Assembly (NCBI GenBank): GCA_033558025.1
Contig: JAUCEF010000007.1
Location: forward strand, 2,046,001-2,110,000
Length of the DNA: 64,000 nucleotides
Direction of reading: 5' to 3'
DNA from: Phytophthora sp. 'mugwort'
Lineage: Eukaryota; Oomycota; Peronosporomycetes; Peronosporales; Peronosporaceae
Shown here: positions 22,208-34,000 of the stretch, piece by piece
Layout of the letters: each line of letters starts with the position of its first letter
Position numbering within the stretch: position 1 is the first letter of the stretch
Position numbers and translations under genes: made by a program
The notes under the pieces: generated by a model
Databases searched by the model: none
What the model was told of the DNA's origin: nothing
Seen by the model: only the letters and a program-made list of their open reading frames with translations

Positions 22208-22419
22208 CCTGGCGTCATGGAAGAAACGTTAGTCAGTGCGCGCACGGATCCCGAGGAGTGAATGTCACTTCAACACGAGAGGAAACTAGCTCACCTGCCG
22301 TCAAGGACACGTAAATACTGCAGCGAAATGAAGTCTGACCGTAAAAACTTGTGGCGGTGGCAAATTGGTACAGTGTACCCGACTTGCACTCTGAACCTAT
22401 AGGACAGTTGCGCATCGTC

Positions 22420-23727
22420 ATGGCGGGAGACCGCGAAGTTGTGTGCGTGTCGGCGCCCGGGAAGCTGCTGCTGCTTGGCGAGCACGCCGTGGTGTACGGA
22501 TGCCCTGTGGTGGCGGCAGCGCTGTCAGATTTGCGCATCAAGGTGGAGATTGTACGTGTCACCCCATGACTGTCGAACTTGAAGTGGTCCCCGATCCGCT
22601 AGACTCAATTGGGTGCCTCTGCAGACCCGCGTTCACGTGTCTTCAGGTGTGCAGCCCATGATCGAGTTTTTGTGCAAGGACATTAAGTCCACGCGCGATA
22701 AGCAGCCGCTGCGACGCGCGTACGCGACTTCGGAGCTGCACAAGGTGGTAGACGGATTCGAGGATGATGTCCACTATGTGCCGACCCCATCGCTCGAGGT
22801 GATGGCGCGCATCGAGGACGTGCTGAGCGGCGAAACACCTGAAGACGCTAAGGCAATGCGAGCCCCGCTGTTTCTCTGTTGCGCGCTGCTCCGTTCGTCT
22901 GGGTATTTGAGTGGGTAGGACTATCGTTTGTCAACTTGATGAGGGGCTTGCATTTGGTGTCAGCTAACTCGATGTTCTTTGCCCGCATAAACAGTTCCGA
23001 GGGGGGACTACATGTGGAGGTGGCAACGTGCAGCTTGCCTATTGGTGCAGGTCTGGGCTCTTCAGCAGCTATGTCTGTGGCTCTTTCCGGGGCCTTTGCG
23101 GAACTGTCGTGTAGCCCTCATAAGCATGAGCTGGACTTCGTCAACGAGTACGCTTTCAGTGCTGAAGTGATTCTGCACGGCTCGCCTTCAGGTGCAGACA
23201 ACACGGTATCATGTTTTGGTGGGACTCTGATCTTCCAGAAGCACCCGGAGCCTTCTTTCGATCGCATTCAGTGTCAGCTCAACAAGTTCCGCTTTCTCTT
23301 GGTTAACACATGCGTCCCGCGTTCCACAAGAGAACAAGTTGGCAACGTCCGAAAGCGTTATGAAGCAGACCAAGAAAAGGTGCAGAAGCAATTTGACACT
23401 ATCCAGGGGCTTGTGGAGAAATTTGTTATTCTCAGTGAGCGTAAGGTGCTGTCTGAGGAAGTGCTCGGCCAGGAAATTGAACACAACCAACAAATTCTGA
23501 ACGACCTGGGGGTTGGTCACCCGGAAATTGACGAGGTGGTGCGTATCTGCAAGCAGTTTAACGGAGCTACTAAGCTGACTGGTGCGGGTGGAGGTGGTTG
23601 CACCATCTCTCTTTTGCCTCGCAGTCTAAGCAACGAAGATTTGACTAAACTGATTACCCAACTGGAAACGAAGGGATTCAAGTGTTTTGCCAGTTCAATT
23701 GGGGGCCCAGGGTTAATCCGTGCTTAA
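22420..23727 (+). CDS. MVK: Mevalonate kinase
   Basis: ATP-dependent phosphorylation of mevalonate to 5-phosphomevalonate in the cytosolic isoprenoid and sterol pathway. Three exons, 22420-22551, 22625-22910 and 22964-23727, give 393 residues, close to the family length. GHMP-kinase motifs are all visible: SAPGKLLLLGEHAVVYG at the N-terminus (Lys15), the ATP-binding glycine/serine loop PIGAGLGSSAA (165-175), SPSGADNTVSCFGG with the catalytic Asp, and the C-terminal LTGAGGGGCTISLLP. Intron 1 is 73 nt (GTACGT..CAG); intron 2 of 53 nt (GTGGGT..CAG) fits the phase but its donor could differ by a few bases. The gene is divergent from the hAT-derived gene and convergent with the J-domain gene, 167 bp away. 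Confidence 0.93.
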
Positions 23728-23894
23728 GCCGCCGACTTCAGATGAAATACTGGCGTGTTTATTCACTCGAAATAATTGAAACGCCTCGAAGCATGAAGTT
23801 AGAAGTAAGTAGATCAGGATTTACTATGCAAATGAATTATCTCTAACTACACACGACGACCTGAGGTTCGCACTTCATGTGTGTCATTCGTCCT

Positions 23895-25175
23895 CTAAGC
23901 GGTCTGGGCTGCTGGTGCTGGTGCTGTTGTTTCTGCCACCGGGACGGCCTTTACTGAGGGTTCCGATGAAGCGGGTGAGCTCTTTGTGGAGGCGGAGGAG
24001 TCACGGGTGCTAGCTGCGCTGGAGGCGCGGCGCTTCTTCTCTAACTTGTTTGCTGCCTTCACCTCACGCACTCCACTCGCTACATTTGTCGCAGCGCCAG
24101 CAAAACCACCTACTACGTATCCACCTGCCGCAACACCACTCGCAAGCAGGACACCACCTCCCGTCACAATCGCCTGCAACATCATCACACAATGGGCATG
24201 CAGTCCCCGACACAGATCAACCACCAAAAGCAAAACAAGCACAAGCAAAAAAAAAACATACCGCAACAGGAGCCGCAACAGCGCCAATCGTCGCCTTCTT
24301 TAGTCCTCCCATGAATGTAGGAGTGGGTTTCTGGTTAGCTACCTCGATCGCCACCTTCTGTTCACTGTCAGCTCCATCATGTGCAGGTCCGTCCACCACT
24401 GTAGCGACAGGAACTTCCGTTTCACTGTCACTAGCCTGTTTACTGTCCTTACGCTTGCGGGCTGCGTTAACGCCAGCTTCACCCATCTCTTTAATGCCTG
24501 AAGCAAAGTTGACGACCATGGCGCCAGTTCCTGCAACGATTGCGGCAGATCCCATGATCACGCCGCCCACAATGGACTTGCCACCGTAGAGAATACCCTT
24601 CGCAGGCGCGTACACTGCCCCACCCGCCGCACGCTTAAGACCCTTGGAGCGGTCGGGGGCGTCCGGGTCCATTGCATCTCCAAAGCGGAAGAATTCCTCG
24701 AAAATCTCCATGGCGCGCTCCCTGGTCATCGGCTGCGCGCCGTCCTCCAGTCCTTCCTTGCCGTAAATATCATCTGCAGCACAGCAATAGCAGAGAGAAC
24801 ATATACACAAGCATTCAGTCAGTAACGCTCTGCAGCCCTCGGGTCTACCTCCTGAGCATTACGAGCAACAAGAGACGGCAAGTGCTGCACGTACAGATCT
24901 TGCGCGTGTCATCGTCCGAGAGCACATTATAAGCCTCGCCCACGATCTTGAAGTTGGCCTCAGCCGCGAGTTTGTCTGCCGGGTTCTTGTCTGGGTGGTA
25001 CTTAATGGCCAGCTTGCGGTAGCTGCAGCACAATAGCAAAACCGACAAGTTAGTCCCTTGGCCTCGGTGTTGCTGTCACGGCTCGAAGAACGTACGCCGT
25101 CTTGATCTCCTGCGCCGTGGCAGTGCGTGGCACGCCCAGGTTCTCGTAGTAGTCCCCGGAAGCAAGGTTAGACAT
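23895..25175 (-). CDS. J-domain (DnaJ/Hsp40) protein with glycine-rich hydrophobic region
   Basis: Four exons, 25175-25096, 25022-24895, 24773-24262 and 24173-23895, give 332 residues. The N-terminal J domain is complete ([33 protein letters not shown], shown in parts: [23 protein letters not shown] at 36-38), so it should activate an Hsp70 ATPase. A '[12 protein letters not shown]' end of the J domain is rebuilt exactly by the exon 2-3 join. It lacks the Cys-rich zinc domain. Two Gly/Ala-rich hydrophobic blocks follow, separated by a charged linker: [20 protein letters not shown] and [20 protein letters not shown]. They resemble glycine-zipper membrane segments. The C-terminus is Ser/Ala/Pro-rich. 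A membrane-bound Hsp40 is likely; the organelle is unknown. Confidence 0.87.
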
Positions 25176-25607
25176 GACTGACTGGTGTCTGTCTAGGAGA
25201 AGAGGTGAAAGCGTCCAAGAGTTCCTGTGCCGCTGCGGACGGATGAGATGTGGTGCGTGTGTGACTCGCCGGGCGGAAGAGGTCCCGAAATAACACAATA
25301 TGATTGGTGGAAACTCCAATCAAGCTGATTTCCGCGCAAAGTAGTGTAGAGGGCGAGACGGATGGGTGGGTTACTTTGATGACGGGGCATTGGTCTCGAG
25401 CCTGGCGGCAATGTAGATTACGCCATGTTTATCGCTGATGGTGCTGCATCACATGCAAATGATTCATGCGTCTTGATGTGGGAAAATGGCGGTGAGAGCG
25501 CCAACATTTTCGAACGGTTGGCGTCGGTTGGGCGAGCCGCTGCAACCGTAAACCGCCGTATGCCTTTGGTGTGTACAGCAAAAAATGGCCGAGTGGACCT
25601 CTTGGTA
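25176..25607. promoter_or_regulatory. Divergent promoter region
   Basis: About 430 bp between the divergent J-domain and folate-receptor-like genes. In-frame upstream codons exist on both sides, but neither gives a plausible N-terminus. No specific motif could be assigned. Confidence 0.4.
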
Positions 25608-26560
25608 ATGTGCGGAATGCATGTCATCGCTGCGTGTGTATACCTGCTCATTGCTGCGCTGGTGATAGCTGTTGTGGCCGAGGAGGATAGTGTATGCGAG
25701 TGTCTGCAGGACCCGCCACGGAAGGCAAGTCTTCTGTTGCTACTGGACATATAAGCGTTGCTTGACTTTTAACGGATAGCAATGTTCTGTTGTTAATAAA
25801 CCTTCAGAACGTTCAACCTCTGGTCTTCTGCAACTGGTACAATTCCAAGAGTTGCTGTCTGCCAGTACACGACGCAGACATCAACGGCAAGTTCCTCGCG
25901 CTAATTGAAGCCGGTCCAGCGTGCGAGAAGTTCCAGAACGCCGCCAAGCGCTTCTTGTCATTTGCCTTCTGTTATGCATGCGACCCGGAAGAGCCCACGC
26001 ACTTCACGACGCCATTGGACACGCACTTCTTCAATACGAGCACCAAGACCGTCAAGATATGCGCTAGTGTAGCGTTGAAGATGGCGCCGAAGCTCTTCGC
26101 GGACTGCGGGTTACTGCTACCGGACAACCGTGAAACGATCTGCTCGTCGAATTCTCCAGTAGTTCCACACAAAGTATGGACTGGCTGCGAGGATCAACAG
26201 CACATTTGCCAGCAGAACACGACATCCGAATGGTATTGTTCCGACTCGAAATGCGGCGATGCACACACGCCAACAGGATTCAACGACGTACCTTGCAACG
26301 CCTCGCGGCACACGTGTGATGGCGTACTCATGTTTCTGAACGACAACCGGGCCGCCAAGCCGCCCAATTATGAAGACTACCCCGTCGAGATTGTAGATGA
26401 ACTACTTTGCAGGAAGGAATATGGTGAAGAAGAGGCGACAACCAAATGTCAATGCCTTCATCACCCTTCTGGAGCCTCACGACCAAATCCGACATTAGTT
26501 TTCGTTATTCTAGCGCTCAGCATTTTCTTGGCGCTGCATCCTGTAGCAGACACAATTTAA
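25608..26560 (+). CDS. Folate-receptor-like, probably GPI-anchored cell-surface protein
   Basis: Two exons, 25608-25724 and 25808-26560, give 289 residues. The intron (83 nt) begins GCAAGT and ends TTCAG: the only phase-consistent solution is a GC-AG intron. Residues 1-25 (MCGMHVIAACVYLLIAALVIAVVA) form a signal peptide. The body is Cys-rich and matches the folate-receptor pattern: FCNWYNSKSCC, then ACEKFQNAAKRFLSFAFCYACDP, then several more Cys. The C-terminus is a hydrophobic tail (LVFVILALSIFLALHP) after a small-residue site (GASRP), as in GPI-anchored proteins. Family members bind folate or related ligands or act in cell contact; whether it binds folate cannot be judged. It ends 47 bp from the convergent AI-2E-like gene. 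Another start at 25560 is possible. Confidence 0.75.
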
Positions 26561-26607
26561 GACAATAATTTACAGAAAAATGCTGCTACCTGTTCGTATA
26601 TATCCTG

Positions 26608-28156
26608 TTATGCCCGCATATGGCCGCCATTTTTCTCGCTTTCGGTCCGCACTTCCATACTTTCGAAATCTTTTTGGTCATCCTCTTCCTTCTTATAACT
26701 GACGGCCTTGTTACCAAACCGTGTAAAGTATGTTCCCTCCACTAGGGCCACAAATTCGGGCCACAACTTGAGGTGACTCAGCATAATTTTGGCTGCGGCA
26801 GTAAGCGGTACAGACAGCATCATGCCCACAACTCCCCATAAAAGACCCCACGCCGAGAGCGAGAGAATCACGATCACTGGGTCAATTTCGAGTTTTCGCC
26901 CAAATACTTTGGGCTCCACGAAGTTGCCCACAAACATGTGAAAGCACATCGGAAGAGCCATGGCAAGAAACTTTTCCATGGGGTTCATAAGGTCGGATGG
27001 GGTGATGGCAATAATGCAGATTGGTGCAACAGACGCGATCATAGCTCCGACATTGGGGATCCAATTCAAAATAAACGTCAGCATGCCCCACACAATAGCC
27101 AGTCCCACGTTCAGCGACACGTATACGATCGTAACCAGCAGCGCCACGAACAATGAGAGGAAGCACTTTAAGGTCACGAACCGCTGGATATCGTGATCAA
27201 TCTTGGACCAGACGCCTCCAGCGTCACTTGCACGAGTGCGTGTGCATAGGAAATATGTCAAGTAGATAAGCGTCACGAACATGACAGATAGCAGATCCAT
27301 CGTTTCCGTGACTACTATGCGGGCCAGCTTGTCAACGTTGTCGTGCAGTGTCGTCGTAATATTCACCGGAAGTCCAATCTGGTCGAGGAGATGCTCCACA
27401 TTCGAAACCAAGTGGTTGTAACCAGTCTGATACGCACTAGCATCCAAAGCGTGGACCGAAAGCACAGTAATGTAGCCTAAGAGTCCGAAAAAGACGCACA
27501 CCAAGCTGACCGCCACCAGCGACGCAAACGCACGTGAACAACCTCGTGACTTCCGTCGAGCGTGACGCCCCCGCGATGTGCAAATGCAAAGGAAATACTT
27601 AGGCGACACATCGATCATTTCCACCAACGGGTCCACCAGGTACCTGTACCATAACGTGTCAGATTAATATTCGACTAAAACCTGTAGATGATCGACCACG
27701 AGCGCAATATACTCACATAAGGAAAATAGCGAGGAAGAACGGGATTAACACAGCCTGGAACCAAGCTAGCAAGTAGCATGTCGCTGCCAGTCTACAATAA
27801 TAACAATCTTTCATGTCAGTTTGCTTGTCCAGACGGCAATGCCCACCAGCTACTCACCCTGTCGCTAGCAGCGCGCCTTTGGTCTCGAACGCGAGTTGTC
27901 GCACGGGTCCGTCCAGAGCTGCAAGGATATCGTTTGCCACGTTATTGTAGAAGTGCCGCACGCCGTCGTCGCTGCCGTGTCGTCCCTGGCTGCTAAATAC
28001 ATTGCTGCGTTCCGAGCTGATGGAGACGGTAGAGCCCGCCGAGGGGGACAGCTGCACATTAGAGAGGCTGGAATTGGTGCGGCGCATTGGCGCCACATGC
28101 GGCGACTCCATGTCCAACGAGGCGTAGGCCTGTTCCTTCTTGCCCACGAGCTTCAT
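26608..28156 (-). CDS. AI-2E/UPF0118-type membrane protein
   Basis: Three exons, (28156 or upstream)-27858, 27791-27717 and 27643-26608, close in phase (469 residues from the first ATG, MKLVGKK). The small second exon encodes one membrane helix (WFQAVLIPFFLAIFL). The protein has about eight hydrophobic helices and the family hallmarks FILNWIPNVGAMIASVAP, a long loop, EPKVFGRKLEIDPVIVILSL and WGVVGMMLSVPLTAAAKI. AI-2E family members are permease-like; the eukaryotic role is not established. The N-terminus (from MKLVGKK) is hydrophilic and Ser-rich. The reading frame stays open upstream of 28156 to about 28310 without another ATG, so a 5' exon may be missing. Divergent from NDUFA9. Confidence 0.8.
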
Positions 28157-28504
28157 GTCGTCGATCTGATTCTCGGTCGGCTGCTGGTCTTCCTGGACGC
28201 TTGGCTTTAAAGATCGCTGTAGCTGCTGAAGCTTGTGCAAGCTCGGCTGCCTCTTGCGCAGGGAGTTGGACGGCGAGATGTCTATCGCAGCGGCGGGAGT
28301 CCTCTACGACGCCGAGAAGACCGAGGGGAAAGTATGCGACCAGGTCGTGCGTATAATGATGAGGTCACACGCTAAGAAAAGACGTAATGTGATACACATA
28401 AGTTTTGATGTCGGTGACAGAAGTCGCTTGAAGGTTGCTCCTTCGCAGCCGCACAAAATTGGTTGCCTTGATACTGGGAAAGAGAGACCTTAGGAGGAGT
28501 CAAC
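28157..28504. promoter_or_regulatory. Divergent promoter region
   Basis: About 350 bp between the AI-2E-like gene (minus) and NDUFA9 (plus). The left part may be 5' coding or UTR of the former. No specific motif was assigned. Confidence 0.4.
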
Positions 28505-29634
28505 ATGTCGGCGCTCTCTCCTGTGGCCAAGGCGGCTCTGCGCCACCCCGTGGGGCGCGTGCGTGGAGACGGTATTACAGCCACGGTCTTCGGCTCTACG
28601 GGATTCCTGGGTCGCTATGTGTGCGCACACCTGGGTGCGTCATCCGATGCTGCTGTTCGAGCCGTCCCGGCGGTCCTGATAATAGTCCCCCTAATAAATG
28701 TTATTGAATCTTGCTGTGACTACGACCAGGCCTGAACGGAAACGGATATGTGCTTCCGTACCGCGGAGACGACTCCGAGGTGGCCCACCTGCGTGTGTCA
28801 GCCGACTTGGGCAACGTGGCCCAGCAGCCGTTCCACCCGCGCGACCGTGACTCGATTTTCGAGGCCGTGGAGGGCTCCGACATCGTTATTAACCTCATCG
28901 GAAAGCACTACCAAACCAAGCACATTCTGCCGTGGTGGATTAACTACACGTACGACGACGTGCACGTGGACGTGGCCCGAACCATCGCCGAGGTGGCCAA
29001 GGAGGCCGGCGTTCCCCGCATGGTGCACGTGTCGTCGCTGCTGGCCCAGCCCAACTCTCCCTCTGAGTGGGCCGCCTCCAAGTTTCGTGGCGAGGTGGCT
29101 GTCCGTAAGGCCTTCCCGGAGGCTAATATTGTGCGGCCATCTAACATGTTTGGCCCCGAGGACCGCCTGCTTGTCTGGATGGGCAACCGCCTCAACTACG
29201 GCGGTGTGCCCGTGGTGGACAACGGCGACGCCGTCATTCAGCCCGTGTTCGTAAATGATGTGGCCAAGGCCATCTACCACATTACGCAGGACAAGACCAT
29301 CCAGGGCAAAACTTTCGAGTTCGTCGGCGATGAGGAGTTTACGTACAAGGAGTTGGCCGACTACGTGTTTGACATCACCAAGCGGAACCCGACCTATGTC
29401 AACCTCCCGCTTCCCGTGGCTTGGGCCATCGGTTACTTCTGCGAGCAGTTCCCGGACCCAAAGTTCACGCGCGACTGGGCCACACGTCTCAGTCTGAACG
29501 AAGTCAAGACGTCGGATCTGCCTGGCTTGCGTGAGCTGGATGTGGAGCCGACCAAGCTGGAGAAGGAGGCGCCTAACTTCCTGCTCAAGTTCAATCCTGG
29601 CGGTCACTTCCAGGAGGTGTCTGGCTACCATTAA
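28505..29634 (+). CDS. NDUFA9: NADH:ubiquinone oxidoreductase 39-kDa subunit (NDUFA9)
   Basis: Accessory subunit of mitochondrial complex I, with a short-chain-dehydrogenase-like Rossmann fold that binds NADPH. Two exons, 28505-28634 and 28730-29634, separated by a 95-nt intron (GTGCGT..CAG), give 344 residues. The nucleotide-binding motif ATVFGSTGFLGRYV is at 26-39. The family segments INLIGKHYQTK, VHVDVARTIAEVAKEAG, VHVSSLLAQPNSPS and RPSNMFGPEDRLL follow in order. The ordinary Tyr-x3-Lys catalytic pair of dehydrogenases is not evident, as expected for this non-catalytic subunit. The first 20 residues are basic and could act as a mitochondrial presequence. Codon use is strongly biased to G/C third positions, typical of a highly expressed gene. 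A long antisense ORF over it is a shadow. Confidence 0.95.
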
Positions 29635-29949
29635 GTCATGTCTGCGATGAAATGTGCAAGAGGTACGTCATTATGTTAGGTCTACCCAGACCCAAGGGGG
29701 ACGCCTAGCTACTGCTGTGTCGGCTGCCACCACTTCTACCGGGCCAGCTGAGCCAGCCAATACCTTCTGAATAACAGCCAATTAAGATCAATGACAAAAG
29801 AATGCAGCAGCAATAGGTTGTCGTTGTGGTCATTGCCTTTAATGTCCACATGGACGATGTATATTTCTTGTGGTCTTCCGCAGCGTTTGCGCAATCGTTA
29901 GCTAAACTAAAATCAGTACCACACTAGCCAATCTGTTCCAGAACGCAAG
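29635..29949. other. Intergenic region between two plus-strand genes
   Basis: The 315 bp hold the NDUFA9 3' UTR and the promoter of the CCDC90-like gene. No other signal was seen. Confidence 0.45.
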
Positions 29950-30889
29950 ATGCTCGCTCGTCGAGCTGGATTCGCTGTTGCTTCTTCGCCGCGGGCGCTT
30001 GCACTGCCCCCGCAGCAATTCCAGTGCCTCGTCACTGTATCGCAGACACATGGCGCAGTGGATTCCTCGCTCCGCAGCCGCAGATTAGCGCGTCAAGAGC
30101 TGCAGATCGCTCTTCAAGTTATGCAGCTAGGGGCGAATGCAACTGGCCGTCGCTGCTTCGCCACCATCACCAGCAGCGACATGCCGCTCCACTTCGATAC
30201 GCACCACGTCGTCAAGAGTCTGCAGGGTAAAGGTGCGAGTGACTGCTGTTTCTCGTCTACTTGATCTGGCCTATGGTACTGACGCTCTTTTGCAGGCTTC
30301 ACAACTGACCAGTCGGAGGCAATTTTGCACGTCATGAAAGATGCCATGGCCGACTCCCTGGAGGCCCAAGCACGCATTGTACGTTGCTGCATGATGGACG
30401 GTTGTATTTATTAAGTTAGACGTATTTCCTACTGAGAGCTCATTGGCATTCTGCGTTTCCAAAGCTGGCAACGAAATCGGAGCATGTGGAACTCAAGGCG
30501 GAGCTGTCGGAGCGAGTTTTTAACTCGACACTTAAGTTCGGTAAGCTACGAGTTTATTTGCTGCAGGTTCTGGAGGGGTTCACAGCTCTCATGCGATTTA
30601 GTGTACTGCAGATATTGCACAGCGCCACTCGCGAGAGCTGCTGGAGCGCGACTTCAACACGCTGAAACAGGATATTCGCATGCTGGAGAAGATCGACTTT
30701 GACAAGATTCGCATGGAGATTGCAGAGCTAGAGAAGAAATTTTTGCTACAGAAGCAAGCGGAGGATGAGACTTTGAACGAGCTGCGACTGTCGATGGAGA
30801 AGGTGGAGAAGCGCATGCTGCAGTACGCAGTGGGTTTTGCAGGTACCATCATGGCTGTGGGAGCGGCATTATTGCGTCTCGTCCTGTAA
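29950..30889 (+). CDS. CCDC90/MCUR1-like mitochondrial coiled-coil protein (DUF1640)
   Basis: Four exons, 29950-30226, 30296-30378, 30465-30540 and 30612-30889, give 237 residues with all phases closed. The N-terminus is Arg/Ala/Ser-rich without acidic residues (MLARRAGFAVASSPRALA), a good mitochondrial presequence. The family core starts at FDTHHVVKSLQGFTTDQSEA and continues with a long coiled coil (AELEKKFLLQKQAEDETLNE). A single C-terminal membrane helix (YAVGFAGTIMAVGAALL) anchors it. Animal relatives regulate the mitochondrial calcium uniporter or complex IV assembly; the role here is inferred from family only. The gene ends 128 bp from the convergent Sen1-like gene. Confidence 0.87.
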
Positions 30890-31017
30890 GACTCCAACAT
30901 GTAGACCACTTTTTTTACTGCTTCTCTATGGACTTGCTGGAGAGCGACGTCAGCACACAAGATCACGATCATGTTCTCTTTTTATTTGCCAGCGATGAGG
31001 AGCAGACCACGTTTGCG

Positions 31018-34000
31018 TTACGAAAACTCGGAGCTACGTGGATTGGTCTTGTCATTCACGCGTGAGGTGGAACTCGCCAGCTTTGAAGCGCTGCCTAGGA
31101 TACTACCCAGTACATTGGTGCTCCTACCGGTTGGAGTTCTAGCGCTGCTGCTGTGGTTTCTGTTGGTGCTCACGTCGTTCGACACGGTGCAATAACTGTT
31201 TCTGTCCGATGAAGCACGATCAATATGCCGGTAGGAGGTGCGATCACGAGTCCGATGGTCAGGATGCGCAGGAGGGTAACTAGACTCTGGATACGACCGC
31301 TTTCCTCTCATCCGCGGGGTAATAGAACTGGCGCGATCAGCTTTCGACGGACGCGGAGGCTCATTTGCCTGGCAGAATTCCTTTTCGGAGAGTGACTGTG
31401 GCGCTTTGCTTACTAGCGAAGCAGACGGAGATCGAGAGGTGCTTCGCCCGTCTGCACGTGAGTCTCTGCTTCTGCTCTCACGATGATCAGCCCCGCGATC
31501 ACGCCCATTTGTACTTCCACTTCTTGTGTCGCCTCGTTTTCTGTCGTGTGAGCTTCTGTAGTCGCGAGATCTGTTGGACTCGTCACGTCGGACCTCCCTT
31601 CTAGAGGAATCTGTGTACGCAGCCCTACGCTGCTCAGTAGCTCTCTCGTGATCTCGATTGTCATCACGCCGACGCATCGATGAACTGCTTCGGTCTTTAA
31701 AGCTCCGAATCTCGTATTGACCTCGCAGGTCTGCTGCAGTAGGTGGAGCTGTCACGGATATGCGGGGCTTCTTGAACGTTCCTGCACTAGGAGAATCCTC
31801 TGCGGGTCTTTTGTGGTTTTGCTCGGTGGAAAGCTCCAGTGGTGGCTCAGTTTTAATAGAGATTGGAGCTGGTCTGTCACTTTCGAATACCTTGAGATCA
31901 TTTGCCTCTTGTTCCTTATCTTCAGATGCACTGAGCACTTGACCATTTGCTTTCAATTCCTTCTTCACTTGAATTTCCTCTACCAATGTCGCCTCTTGTT
32001 TCGTAGCTTCAGCAGGCTTACTCGAGTTTGTTTTGGTCAGCTTCACAGTAGACTCCGACTTCTGGGCCGCTTTGTCGTGCATCGACTTGTAATGTTCAGC
32101 CAAGTCGCGATATTTGTCACTTTCAAGCCTCTTGACCACCGTAGGAAATGCTTCTCCATACGTTCGAATAACTAGTTTCCGATCACGAGCACTTTTGACT
32201 AAAGCAGCCCATGTCTGGTCCCGTACTAACGTATTCACGTCGCCAACTACATAGAGACAAAAACGTGCTCGCGTGATGGCCACGTTCAGTCGCCGAATAT
32301 CACGCAAGAAGCCAATGCCACCGCGTCTCGATGATCGAACACACGAAAACACAATCACATCTTTTTCACGGCCTTGAAAGCCATCCACAGTATTCACTTC
32401 GATCGAAACACTTGCTGGGATCATCGACCGAGTGATTTCTTGACGAAGTATACGCACTTGTTCCTTGTATGGCGACACGAAGCCAACGCTCCATTTGTTC
32501 TGACGCACGCCTGCACATGTTTCAAACATATTTTGACATAAACTGATGCAAAATGCTGCCTCCCCTCGGTTATACTTTGACCCGTTCATGTCTTCCTCTC
32601 GTGAGTTATCGACATCATACAAGAGGAAAGGCTGAAAGCTTGTATGTGAGTACACGTCCGAGCACACTTTCTGAACACGTTCCATCACGCTGGGTCCATC
32701 GGATAGCATTCCACCATAGAATTGCTTGGACGGGAAGTCTCGTAGGAAAGGATGCATTCGATACTGCACTCGTAGCATTGAAGGCGCCACTCCACTCTCC
32801 GCTATCCGTTCGAACAGCGATCGGTCGTATCGCGCCTTTGCCGCGACAACGCTCTTCACCGTTGCAGGTAGCTGCTTTGGATCACCGACCAGCACAACTC
32901 GAGCTACTCGTTCACGAATCGGGACAAGAGTACTGAGTTCCACAGCTTGTGCAGCTTCGTCGATAATGAGAGCGTCAAAACCGTGCTTTAATTCCGAGAA
33001 ATCGCCACTTCCAGCCTTGGACAGGGTGCAAGCAATAATGCTTGCCTTGGACAAGATATTCTCCGTCATTTTAGCCCGAATCGCAGTCACATCATCTCGT
33101 AGGCGACGGATTTTACCCGAACACTCCGTTAGTTGTTGGTGCATCTTGGCCAGCGCTTTTCGGTCTTTTTTCGGTCCATTTTCCTCTTCCGTTTTGTTGT
33201 GAAACTCTCGGATAGAACTGCGCAATTGTCGTTGAGTGTCTTGGAGCGAGTGCAATTGCATTGCTTTCGGGTGAATGGCCATCTCGCGCCGGATAATGTG
33301 AGGCAAACACACTGAATTGACAGCTTCAGAGGCGTCCTCGCCTGCATTTCCAAGTCGGACAATGGAGATAAATGCTTCTGTCAGTGCCTCTGGATGCACA
33401 CTCGGCGCTCGGACTTTAATGACCTTCCCAGAGCTATCCATGAGTCCGTCAGTAACGATTCGCAGCACCAGCTCATTTACTGCACCATTGGACGGCGCAC
33501 ACAGGAGAATGTTGTTATTTCGACTCGCTGAACGCTCTGACGCTGCTCTTGAAACAATACGGCGCTTAACCACCAAATTGGAACTTGTATGAAGTGTCCG
33601 AGTCGATAATTTGCTTTCCAACCGACTGCGTGAGGACGCCACGTTCTTGAGTGTTTGGATGGATGAGCGACTTTGTCCGGCAGAAGAAGAGTCGGACGAG
33701 CGACGAAGGATACTTCCGAGTGCAGACGTAACCCCATGCAAAGAAAACGTCGACGCTGTAGCCCGTGATGGCTGTCCAGTAGTCACGTTGCGAGACCGTA
33801 CCGCCTCAAAGTTGGTGAAGTCTCCCTTACCTTGAGCGCTTGGGCTTGTTTTAGGGGTTACTATCGGCATCACAGCAGTAGCTGGTAGCCGCAATGACAG
33901 CAATCCGCTAAGTAGACCCATAATTGTTTTCGTCTTGCCTGTTCCAGGAGGTCCTTGAAGCAGGGAGACACCCATACTATAGTTATTAAGCACACTGTGG

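Noticed and set aside
28798..29631. 277-residue minus-strand ORF
   Set aside because: Antisense shadow of NDUFA9 caused by strong third-position GC bias.
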